This document shows, in pieces, positions 22,323 through 30,037 of a DNA stretch of 64,000 nt (within the stretch, counting starts at the first letter, position 1; each line of letters begins with the position of its first letter). The notes beneath the pieces were generated by a model. The model saw nothing but the letters and a program-made list of their open reading frames with translations. It did no database searches and was not told the origin of the DNA. The stretch lies in the NCBI GenBank assembly GCA_947478845.1, contig CANJXC010000003.1:62001-126000 (forward strand), given 5' to 3'. The stretch is from Spirochaetales bacterium. Its GTDB lineage: Bacteria; Spirochaetota; Spirochaetia; JABEVK01. The position numbers and the translations under genes are program-made.

Positions 22323-24680
22323 GTGTCTGAAGAGTTAAAACCTCCTATTGACCCCACTCCCACGCCTTCGCAGCTTCGGAGTTCTTCCCGGTTTGTTCCG
22401 GCCGAAGCCAGCTACACGGTTGTCCGCAAGTTGAACCCTCTCGAAGAGGGCCTCCCGAGGATGAAATGGCTGGATAGAATCAAAACCGACTTCCTCTTTA
22501 CCCGGCCCGACTACGCCGCCAAGACGCTCGAACAGGCCATCGTGTCGGTCTTTTCGTTTTCCAAAAATGCCCCCGACCTTGTGAGCCCCAAGTTCATTCT
22601 TGACGGCGACTCCTACTACGCCAGGGGCGTCGAGAACCTTGTTCTTGCCGTGCGGGGCCTGTCGGCGAAGAAGTTTGAAACAGCCCTGCAGACCATGAGG
22701 CGCATCCCGTTGTTCAATTCCATCATTTTGGTTCTTCGCGAGTGGGACGTTGAGGCGGTGGGCCGGGAGTTGGCTTTGCTGCAGCGCGAGCCTCGTGAAC
22801 GAAGCTTTGCCGACTTCGGGCCTGTGTTAATGGTGCTTCTCAAGCCCTACTACAGGCTCTCCCACCTCAGCCTGAACGTTCATCTTTTGCCCGCGATCAC
22901 CAAGATGTACGAGCTTGCCCGCCTGCACGCCAAGACTTCCGACGAGCGCTACCAGCTTCACCGCTATTACACCGTTGCCCGCGAAGAGCTGCAGTTAACC
23001 GACGTTGCCCTCCGCAACCGCCTCTTTCCCGTGCTGCTGAAACTGCTTTCGGATACCTATCTCGAAGCAGATCAGTTTTACCTTGACTACAGCGAAGAAA
23101 TCCTTGCCCTTGTCGGGGTGGCCGATTCCGAACTTCTGCGCGACACACCAGGATCTCTCGAGGCCAGCGAAGGCAATACCTCACCTTTGGGGCCAAAAGA
23201 ATACCAGGCGCCCCCGCCCAAGCTTGCCCAGCAAGGCTTTGTGCTCCTCGACCAACTTTTCCCGAAGGCGGGCTTTTTGGTGCTAGACGAAAAACCAGAC
23301 CTTTACAGCTACTTTCAAACGGTGCTGAGCCTACCCAAGGGGAGCGATTTAATTTCAGCGGACGACCCCATCCAGGTCATTCTGCTGGTGTCTGAAATCT
23401 TGCAGAACCTTTTCTTTGGGTTCCAAAATATGGAATGGGGCAACCTGCTCAATCAGGACGGAGAGGTGGTACGGTTGCAGGAAGAAATCGATAGGATAGT
23501 CTCACGCTGGCATTTCTTTATCGAAGAGTACTTCGTGAAGAATTACCTACCCCCGCTGGCCGAGTACTGCCGTGAAATCGAGCGTTCAGGCTCTTTGTCG
23601 CCCGACGCCAAGCGCTGTGAGCTTCAATTGTTGTGGATGAAACGCAACTACCTGATGCCTCACCTCATCATACCTGTTATGGAGGATGTAAGGCCCAAAA
23701 CCCTTGGTTATCCCAATTTTTCCTTCCAGGTGAAAGAGATGATGGATCTGCTCTCACCCGTGGCCGTCGAGGCGGAGCAAAAGGGAAAGAAACTGACGGC
23801 TCTGATCAACCCTGAAGCAAAAGTGGTGTTCTCCGCTGAAAACATCGTTTCCCAGCGCTTCCAGAATGTCCTCAGGGCGATAGAACTGAACGACAAGGAA
23901 GACAAGCGCCCGGTTGACCAGGCCACCAACAAGACCTTGTTGTTCTACACCCTGTCGATCCTGACGGCACTCTACTACAACCTTTCGCAGCTCACCAGCC
24001 CCCTGTATCAGCGCAAACCCAAGTTTCTTTACCGCACCAGTGAAGACTCCAGCGACGAAAAGCCCAATTACACTGCGCCACCCAAGGCTTCCTTGCAGCT
24101 GTTGACGAAGTTGAACGAGCTTCCGCCTCCCCTGGTCACCAACGCGTTTCCTTGGATGACGAACCTTCGAGAGCTCTACGGGCAATTCATCTCGAACGAG
24201 GAAATCAAAGCGCGCATCCACGAGTTTCACGCCGATCATGTGCCGTTCTGCATCGTGGCCTTCCGGGTCACCGAGGAAAGGTTTGCCCAAACCTTTCCTA
24301 CCCTTTTGAAACCATTGCTCGGTGCGAAAACCGAAATGCATCCGCAAGACGACGGCAGTTGGTTCTGCATCCTGCGCCGCACCCTCGTCGAAGAGGCAGA
24401 GGAGTTGGCTCGCAAGGTTTTAGATTCCGTCGGGCAAGGGAATCCCCCCCTCGCGCTGGCCGCGCTGGTGATTCCTTTTTATGCGACCTGGACTTTCGAC
24501 AAGATGATGACCATACCGTCCTTGGGCTGGAGGCAAGCTTCCAGCATTCCACCCCAGGCGCTAGGAGTCTTTTCCACGGCTCTGCAGACCTTTCAGTTTA
24601 GAACCGATACGGTAGCGTTCCGGGAAGTTCCTCAGGCAAAAGAGTCAGTCCTTAGAGTTGACGCCCCTCCCGGAGCTTAG
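22323..24680 (+). CDS. large hypothetical protein, 785 residues
   Basis: I do not recognise the family. The chosen GTG start follows the hydrolase stop by 5 bp. There is no signal peptide or clear transmembrane span. The sequence is mostly helical with repeated Tyr/Phe/Leu-rich helices (FGPVLMVLLKPYYRLSHLSL, DQFYLDYSEEILALVGV, WHFFIEEYFVKNYLPPLAEY). A basic N-terminal segment precedes MKWLDRIKTDFLFTRPDY. The size, coupling and cytoplasmic character suggest a scaffold or regulator working with the TPR, HDOD and hydrolase proteins. Its 3' end overlaps thyX by 29 bp tail to tail. Confidence 0.75.
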   Translation: MSEELKPPIDPTPTPSQLRSSSRFVPAEASYTVVRKLNPLEEGLPRMKWLDRIKTDFLFTRPDYAAKTLEQAIVSVFSFSKNAPDLVSPKFILDGDSYYARGVENLVLAVRGLSAKKFETALQTMRRIPLFNSIILVLREWDVEAVGRELALLQREPRERSFADFGPVLMVLLKPYYRLSHLSLNVHLLPAITKMYELARLHAKTSDERYQLHRYYTVAREELQLTDVALRNRLFPVLLKLLSDTYLEADQFYLDYSEEILALVGVADSELLRDTPGSLEASEGNTSPLGPKEYQAPPPKLAQQGFVLLDQLFPKAGFLVLDEKPDLYSYFQTVLSLPKGSDLISADDPIQVILLVSEILQNLFFGFQNMEWGNLLNQDGEVVRLQEEIDRIVSRWHFFIEEYFVKNYLPPLAEYCREIERSGSLSPDAKRCELQLLWMKRNYLMPHLIIPVMEDVRPKTLGYPNFSFQVKEMMDLLSPVAVEAEQKGKKLTALINPEAKVVFSAENIVSQRFQNVLRAIELNDKEDKRPVDQATNKTLLFYTLSILTALYYNLSQLTSPLYQRKPKFLYRTSEDSSDEKPNYTAPPKASLQLLTKLNELPPPLVTNAFPWMTNLRELYGQFISNEEIKARIHEFHADHVPFCIVAFRVTEERFAQTFPTLLKPLLGAKTEMHPQDDGSWFCILRRTLVEEAEELARKVLDSVGQGNPPLALAALVIPFYATWTFDKMMTIPSLGWRQASSIPPQALGVFSTALQTFQFRTDTVAFREVPQAKESVLRVDAPPGA

Positions 24681-25512
24681 CCCAGAAGCGCTCCTTGGGT
24701 TTGGAACTCAGGTCCGTTCCGAGCGCCGCCTCTACGGTCGCTGGGTGAGCTTCGGCCACCTTTCGCAGGGCGTCAATTTCCTGCTTGTTGAACCGCACAC
24801 CGCCGAGCATATTGTTCTCAAAACTCTCGGTGGCCACGGGGGCTACTTTGCGGGTTATTTCTAGCAGGGCCTCGGCGTAGACCCGAATTTCCATCTGTGC
24901 GTGGGCATCGAGTCGCAATTGCAGGAAGTGAAACAAGTTGTGGAGGTCGATTGTCCAATACCATTCGGTGTAGAGGCTCAAGGGAAGGTTGATGCGGGCC
25001 AGCTCGCGGGCTAGGCCTTCCTCAAGGAGGGCCTCATAGTCGGAGTAGGCCTGTTTCTGGCCAGCTTCCAGGTTTTCCAGGGCACGCTGGCGCACTTCGT
25101 CGGAAACTTCTTCGGTGGAACGTCCCTGCTTGTTGTCGTCACTTTGGTAGCTCACCGCTTCGGGGCTTGGCACATAGAACTCGTCTTTCATCACGCTGTA
25201 GCGCCCCGAGATTTCATTGAGTTTGGCCGTGCGGTGGCGCACCCACTGGCGCGCCACGAAAATGGGCATTTTGCAGTGAAAGGTGAGGCTCACCTGCTCA
25301 AAGGGAGAGGTGTGCTGGTTGCGAAGCAAATAGTCGATCAGGCCTTTGTCTTCGCGGAAGGTCTTGGTGCCCTCGCCGTAACTCACACGCGCTGACTGAA
25401 CAATGCGCTGGTCGCCACCTAAGTAGTCAACAAGCCTCACAAAGCCTTTATCGAGAACAGGATGAACAAGGTCGAGAATCGCATCGGCTTCGGGGACTAT
25501 CGAACGCGCCAT
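24652..25512 (-). CDS. thyX: FAD-dependent thymidylate synthase
   Basis: ThyX methylates dUMP to dTMP using methylene-tetrahydrofolate and FAD/NADPH, in place of ThyA. The signature RHRTxxxNExSxRY is intact (WVRHRTAKLNEISGRYS, about residues 90-106). NQHTSPFEQVSLTF and the later LFHFLQLRLDAHAQMEIRVY segment are also standard. Length 286 is normal. GGAGG precedes the ATG. The use of ThyX implies that tetrahydrofolate is not oxidised during dTMP synthesis, so a dihydrofolate reductase may be dispensable. Confidence 0.96.
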   Translation of the reverse strand: MARSIVPEADAILDLVHPVLDKGFVRLVDYLGGDQRIVQSARVSYGEGTKTFREDKGLIDYLLRNQHTSPFEQVSLTFHCKMPIFVARQWVRHRTAKLNEISGRYSVMKDEFYVPSPEAVSYQSDDNKQGRSTEEVSDEVRQRALENLEAGQKQAYSDYEALLEEGLARELARINLPLSLYTEWYWTIDLHNLFHFLQLRLDAHAQMEIRVYAEALLEITRKVAPVATESFENNMLGGVRFNKQEIDALRKVAEAHPATVEAALGTDLSSKPKERFWAKLREGRQL

Positions 25513-25625
25513 GGGGCCTCCAGAACACTCAAGGGGGATTTACAAACCTGAGTCCACCGATCTTATCAGAGTGAGCGTCCATGGTCACCTGCTCAAGCGA
25601 CTTCCTCAGGGCCCCGGTTTTTTGG

Positions 25626-25631
25626 TACAAT
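25626..25631 (+). promoter_or_regulatory. glnS -10 element
   Basis: TACAAT lies 19 nt before the ATG at 25651, with AGGAAGG in between as the ribosome-binding site. No good -35 was seen, so confidence is modest. Confidence 0.4.
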
Positions 25632-25650
25632 TGGCCATAGGAAGGCCTTC

Positions 25651-27330
25651 ATGAAACCGCTCGCCGCCACCCAGACTTGGAAACTCGAAACGAGTAACTT
25701 CATCACCGAAATCGTCGAGAAGAATATCGCTGGCGGCCAGAGTCACATCGTAACGCGCTTCCCTCCTGAGCCCAACGGCTACCTCCACATTGGGCACGGC
25801 AAGGCGCTGGTGCTCAATTTTGGCATCGCGGCCCGTTACAACGGGAAGTGCAACCTGCGCTTTGACGACACTAACCCTGCCCGCGAGGAAATGGAGTACG
25901 TCAACGGCATCATAGGCGACGTGAAATGGCTGGTTGGCCACGAGGCCTTTGAGGTGCTGTGGAGCAGCGACTACTTTCAGTTCATCTACGACCGCGCGGT
26001 TGACCTCGTGAAGCGTGGGCTGGCCTACATCGACGACGATTCGAGCGAGGAGATCAGCAAAAAACGCGGGGCTCCCACCGAGAAGGGCACCCCCAGCCCG
26101 TACCGCAACCGCAGTGTCGAGGAGAACCTCCGGCTTTTCCAAGTCATGACCGACGGCCACTTCGACGAGGGTGCCTGTTGTCTGCGCGCCAAAATCGACA
26201 TGGACAGCCCCAACCTCAACTTGCGCGATCCGATCTTGTACCGCATCAAAAAGGTTCCCCACCACAACACCGGTACCAAGTGGTGCGTGTATCCGATGTA
26301 CGACTGGGCCCACGGCTGGGAAGACTCGCTCGAAGGAGTTACCCACTCGTTGTGTTCGCTCGAGTACGACAACCACCGCCCCCTCTACGACTGGTTCCTC
26401 GACCAGTTTCCTGAATACCACCACCCCCGCCAATACGAGTTCAACCGCCTGAACATCACCAACACCGTGCTCTCAAAGCGAAAGCTCCTTCAACTGGTCA
26501 AGGAAAACAAAGTTTCAGGATGGGACGACCCGCGCATGCCCACGCTGTGCGGCTTAAGGCGTCGGGGCTACACCCCCGCCGCGTTGCGAAGGTTTATTGA
26601 AGCCGCCGGCTGTTCTCGCACCGATGGCATCATCGAGTTGGGCATGCTCGAGTGGTTTATTCGCGACGAGCTGAACAAGACTGCTCCCCGGGTGATGGCG
26701 GTGTTTAACCCGATTCGCGTCACCGTGACCAACTACCCCGAAGGAAAGTCGGAACTAGTGGCTGTGGAAAATAACCCCGAGCAACCCGAAACCGGCAGCC
26801 GTGAGGTGCCCTTTGGCCGCCACCTGCTCATTGATGGAGAGGACTTCGCCGAAGTACCGGCCAAAGGCTGGTTCCGACTGGCCCCCGGCGCCGAGGTAAG
26901 GCTCAAGGGTGCCTATTTCGTTACCTGTCAGGAGTTTGTTAAAGACGAACAAGGCAACGTAGTCGAGCTGAAATGCACCTACGACTCACAAAGCCGAGGT
27001 GGTGATAGCCCCGATGGGCGCAAAGTGAAAGGTACCATCCAATGGGTGAGCGCAGACCACGGAGTTGAGCTCGAAACCCGCCTCTACGGGCCCCTGCTGA
27101 GCGTGGAAAACCCCGCTAGCATCCCTGAAGACCAGAACTGGCTTGAGGCCATCAATCCGGAGAGCTTGGTGACCGCAACAGCTTGGTGTGAGCCCGGCCT
27201 GGCTAAAGCCGAAGTGGGGGTTGGGTATCAGTTCATGCGCAAGGGCTATTTCACCCTTGACAGCGACTCAACTCCCGGCAAACCCGTGTTCAACCGCATC
27301 GTGACCCTCAAGGACCCGTGGAAGAAGTAA
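25651..27330 (+). CDS. glnS: glutaminyl-tRNA synthetase
   Basis: GlnRS charges tRNA-Gln directly. The 559-residue class I synthetase has the HIGH motif in FPPEPNGYLHIGHGKAL and the KMSKS equivalent VLSKRK. The GlnRS-specific LRFDDTNPAREEMEYV and WCVYPMYDWAHGWEDSLEG are present, and the C-terminal anticodon-binding beta-barrels begin near NPIRVTVTNYPEG. Direct glutaminylation by GlnRS is present in some but not all bacteria, so a GatCAB route for tRNA-Gln may be unnecessary here. Start ATG follows AGGAAGG. Confidence 0.97.
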   Translation: MKPLAATQTWKLETSNFITEIVEKNIAGGQSHIVTRFPPEPNGYLHIGHGKALVLNFGIAARYNGKCNLRFDDTNPAREEMEYVNGIIGDVKWLVGHEAFEVLWSSDYFQFIYDRAVDLVKRGLAYIDDDSSEEISKKRGAPTEKGTPSPYRNRSVEENLRLFQVMTDGHFDEGACCLRAKIDMDSPNLNLRDPILYRIKKVPHHNTGTKWCVYPMYDWAHGWEDSLEGVTHSLCSLEYDNHRPLYDWFLDQFPEYHHPRQYEFNRLNITNTVLSKRKLLQLVKENKVSGWDDPRMPTLCGLRRRGYTPAALRRFIEAAGCSRTDGIIELGMLEWFIRDELNKTAPRVMAVFNPIRVTVTNYPEGKSELVAVENNPEQPETGSREVPFGRHLLIDGEDFAEVPAKGWFRLAPGAEVRLKGAYFVTCQEFVKDEQGNVVELKCTYDSQSRGGDSPDGRKVKGTIQWVSADHGVELETRLYGPLLSVENPASIPEDQNWLEAINPESLVTATAWCEPGLAKAEVGVGYQFMRKGYFTLDSDSTPGKPVFNRIVTLKDPWKK

Positions 27331-27357
27331 GTTAGGGAGTTGGCCACTCAAGCCTTG

Positions 27358-27384
27358 CCGGGACACCGTTGGTTAGGTGTCGGC
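27358..27384. terminator. hairpin between convergent glnS and MFS genes
   Basis: GACACC-gttggtta-GGTGTC is a perfect 6-bp stem with flanking CC/GG that may extend it. It lies 30 bp past the glnS stop. There is no long T-run, so this is a weak or factor-assisted terminator candidate. Confidence 0.35.
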
Positions 27385-27420
27385 CCTGCACTGGCACCCT
27401 ACCCTCTTGGAAATGTTCGG

Positions 27421-28656
27421 CTAAGCGCCCTTCGGCTCAGGCTTGTGCAATTCCCTCAGCGCGACCAGTTGAGGAAAGCCTTTCCACACGGCCACGACCA
27501 CCAGTAGGGTTCCGACGCCCCCTAGCACGACGGCTGCAACAGGACCAATCAATCCTGCCACCACGCCGCTCTCGAAGTCGCCCAACTCGTTGCTGCTGCT
27601 GATAAACACCGTGTTGACCGCCGAGGTCCGTCCTCGCATTTCATCGGGCACCTGGGTCAACATCAGGGTTTGCCTAATCACCACACTGACGTTGTCGAAC
27701 ACTCCCAGGAGGAACAGCATGGCCAGCGACAACGGGAACCAGGTGGAGAGTCCAAACACAATGGTCCCGACGCCAAAGCCGGCTACACAGAGCAGGAGCG
27801 TGACACCAGCGTTGCGGAAGGGGGGCCTGTGCGCCAAAAACACCGCGATCAGTAGCGCCCCGACCGAGGGCGCGGAGCGCAGCAAACCTAATCCCCACGG
27901 CCCCACGTGCAGAATGTCGGTGGCATAAATGGGGAGCAGCGCCACCGCTCCACCCAAGAGCACAGCGAAAAGATCAAGCGTTATTGCCGAAACCAAAACC
28001 GGGGTGGTCCGTAGGAAGGCAATACCTTCCTTCAGGCTCTGCAGGGCCTTGACTCCCACCGAACGGACTAAGGGGCGAGCACGAATGAGGGCCACGAGGA
28101 TCACCTGCGAACTGAGAAACAGAAAGCCCAGCCCATAAACCTCGACCACGCTTCCACCAAAAAAGCCCACCATGAGCCCTGCGAGGGTGGGGCCCGAAAT
28201 GATGGCGATTTGGAAGGTGCTCGAACTCCAGGTGGCCGCTTGGGTGAAGTGCTCCTGCGGTACAACGAGGGGAATGTAGGCCGACGCCGAGGGGTCGCTG
28301 AAGGCGCGGGCCAGCCCCAGAAAAAACAGGCAGACGTAAATGGCCCAAATGGGCCCGTGCAGCACGGCGACCAGCGTGAGAAGCAGCGAGGTCAGCGCTG
28401 CGGCCGATTGTGCTGTCAACAAGATGGTGCGCCGGTTGCGGCGGTCGGCCAGCACCCCGGCGGGAAGGGCAAAGGCTAGGATGGGCAGCACTTCGGCCAG
28501 CCCTACCAACCCTAGGGCGAAGGCGCTATGGGTTTGGGTCCAAACGTCCCAGGCGACCGCAAAGGTGAGCATCTGGCCACCAAAGGCCGAAAGCAGCCGC
28601 CCGGTCAGCAACAGCCGGAAATCGCGGAATCGAAAAACAGCGTAGTTGTCATTCAT
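27421..28656 (-). CDS. MFS transporter (EntS/MFS_3-type exporter)
   Basis: The product (411 residues from ATG 28656) has about 11-12 hydrophobic helices. It has the MFS signature regions AGVLADRRNRRTILLTAQS (loop 2-3) and FLGLARAFSDPSASAYIP, characteristic of the MFS_3 group (EntS, macrolide and siderophore exporters). Substrate is unknown. The start is one of two close ATGs (28662, 28656); the second has better spacing from GGAG. The start overlaps the end of the upstream exported-protein gene, so they are cotranscribed. Confidence 0.87.
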   Translation of the reverse strand: MNDNYAVFRFRDFRLLLTGRLLSAFGGQMLTFAVAWDVWTQTHSAFALGLVGLAEVLPILAFALPAGVLADRRNRRTILLTAQSAAALTSLLLTLVAVLHGPIWAIYVCLFFLGLARAFSDPSASAYIPLVVPQEHFTQAATWSSSTFQIAIISGPTLAGLMVGFFGGSVVEVYGLGFLFLSSQVILVALIRARPLVRSVGVKALQSLKEGIAFLRTTPVLVSAITLDLFAVLLGGAVALLPIYATDILHVGPWGLGLLRSAPSVGALLIAVFLAHRPPFRNAGVTLLLCVAGFGVGTIVFGLSTWFPLSLAMLFLLGVFDNVSVVIRQTLMLTQVPDEMRGRTSAVNTVFISSSNELGDFESGVVAGLIGPVAAVVLGGVGTLLVVVAVWKGFPQLVALRELHKPEPKGA

Positions 28657-29338
28657 GGCCATGGGCTCCAGCCGCCGCGGAAACTTCGGCAAGGCGCTGG
28701 TGCACCGTCAACTGGGCTCGGAACGATTCGAGATGCTCGAGTACGAACTCGATAGGATAAGTGCGGTTAGTAAGCACGAAAACCGCTTGCTGGACTTCCA
28801 GCGGGCTTAGAGTGGCCAGATCCTTTTGCACGATTTGGCGCCGGTCGAGGGTGATGAACCATTGACCCCACTCATTCTGATTTTGGATGTAGCCCGGGTC
28901 CCACAACACAAGCTCGGGGTCAAACAAATCTTCCTGATGGTGCACTGCCGGCAATTCGCGGCTCACCACGAACTCGGCCAATTTTTCGCGCCAGGCCTGG
29001 GTCAGCTCGTCGTTACCCCCGTGCCCGAAGCGGCTCAGTTTGAGGTCTGTCCCCGAAAGGGCCTGGTAGATGTGCATCAAGTCCCAGGGGCTGAGGTCCT
29101 CGATCAGGGCAACCGTGATGGGCTCTTTTTTCCAAATCAAGTAGGCCCGACCTTGGGAGTCGAGCTTTACAGCCCGCGCATCGAGAGGCAGGGCACGCTC
29201 CTGCGGACTGAGCGGACTTTCTGCGGCGGGTGACTCACCCGCGGGTGCTTCTCCGTGCGCTGGCTGATTCGCAGCGAGCGGGCACAGACTTGAGGCAAAC
29301 AGACATGCGGTTAGCAGACAAAAAGGGAGCGACTTCAT
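28649..29338 (-). CDS. exported hypothetical protein, 229 residues
   Basis: A signal peptide (MKSLPFCLLTACLFASSLCP, cleavage near LAA-NQ) starts the product. An Ala/Glu/Pro-rich linker follows (about residues 28-45), then a compact domain with YLIWKKEPITVALIEDLSPW and NEWGQWFITLDRRQIV. I do not recognise a family. It may also be a lipoprotein, since a cysteine (Cys19) lies near the end of the leader, but the lipobox is poor. It overlaps the MFS gene and is divergent from mtgA across only 30 bp, so their promoters must overlap. Confidence 0.68.
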   Translation of the reverse strand: MKSLPFCLLTACLFASSLCPLAANQPAHGEAPAGESPAAESPLSPQERALPLDARAVKLDSQGRAYLIWKKEPITVALIEDLSPWDLMHIYQALSGTDLKLSRFGHGGNDELTQAWREKLAEFVVSRELPAVHHQEDLFDPELVLWDPGYIQNQNEWGQWFITLDRRQIVQKDLATLSPLEVQQAVFVLTNRTYPIEFVLEHLESFRAQLTVHQRLAEVSAAAGAHGHE

Positions 29339-29368
29339 TTTCTTGAGTATCGGCAGTAAGATGCGCCT

Positions 29369-30025
29369 ATGAGAGGCTTGTTGCGGGTATTGAAGTGGGG
29401 AACCCTTACCGTTACCGGCTTTTTCGCCGCTGTGCTGGTTTGCATCGTCGTGTTTGTGTGGGTAGATCCGCCCGCCTCGAGCCTGATGCTCTTCCGGACA
29501 CTACAGGGTAGGCACGTCGTTGCTCCCCGACCTCTGGCCCTCAAACTGATTCCCGGCTATGCGCGCAGCGGGATTATCTACCTCGAAGACCACAACTTCC
29601 GCACCCATTTTGGCATCGTTTGGGGGGCCATCGTCGAGGCTTGGGACGCCAACCAGCGGCTGGGCTACGAGGCCTACGGTGGAAGCACCATTACCCAACA
29701 GTTGGCGCGGACGCTGTTCCTCATTCCGGAGAAAAACTGGGTGCGAAAGGGCGCAGAGGCCCTCATCGCGGTGTTGCTCGAGGCCGTTCTCTCAAAAGAC
29801 CGCATTCTGGAGCTGTACCTCAACAACATCGAGTGGGGTCCGGGGGTTTTTGGAATCGAGGCGGGTTCTCGGTACCAGTTTGGTACCGGTGTACGCAATC
29901 TCAGCAAGGAGCAGTTGGCGCGACTGCTTGCCATCATTACCAGCCCGGTGAAATATTCGGTAAAAACCTACTCGCGCAACCCGGGAATGTCTGCGCGGTA
30001 CAAGGCGCTGATGGGGAAGCCGTGA
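29369..30025 (+). CDS. mtgA: monofunctional peptidoglycan transglycosylase
   Basis: MtgA polymerises lipid II into glycan strands. The 218-residue product has an N-terminal transmembrane anchor (about residues 12-33) and a GT51 domain. Motif 1 is IYLEDHNFRTHFGIVWGA, with the catalytic Glu. Motif 2 is GGSTITQQLARTLFL and motif 4 is ILELYLNNIEWGPGVFGIE. No transpeptidase domain follows, so it is monofunctional. A TAAGAT sits 6 nt before the ATG, another possible leaderless start. Confidence 0.95.
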   Translation: MRGLLRVLKWGTLTVTGFFAAVLVCIVVFVWVDPPASSLMLFRTLQGRHVVAPRPLALKLIPGYARSGIIYLEDHNFRTHFGIVWGAIVEAWDANQRLGYEAYGGSTITQQLARTLFLIPEKNWVRKGAEALIAVLLEAVLSKDRILELYLNNIEWGPGVFGIEAGSRYQFGTGVRNLSKEQLARLLAIITSPVKYSVKTYSRNPGMSARYKALMGKP

Positions 30026-30037
30026 TCCATTTTCGGC

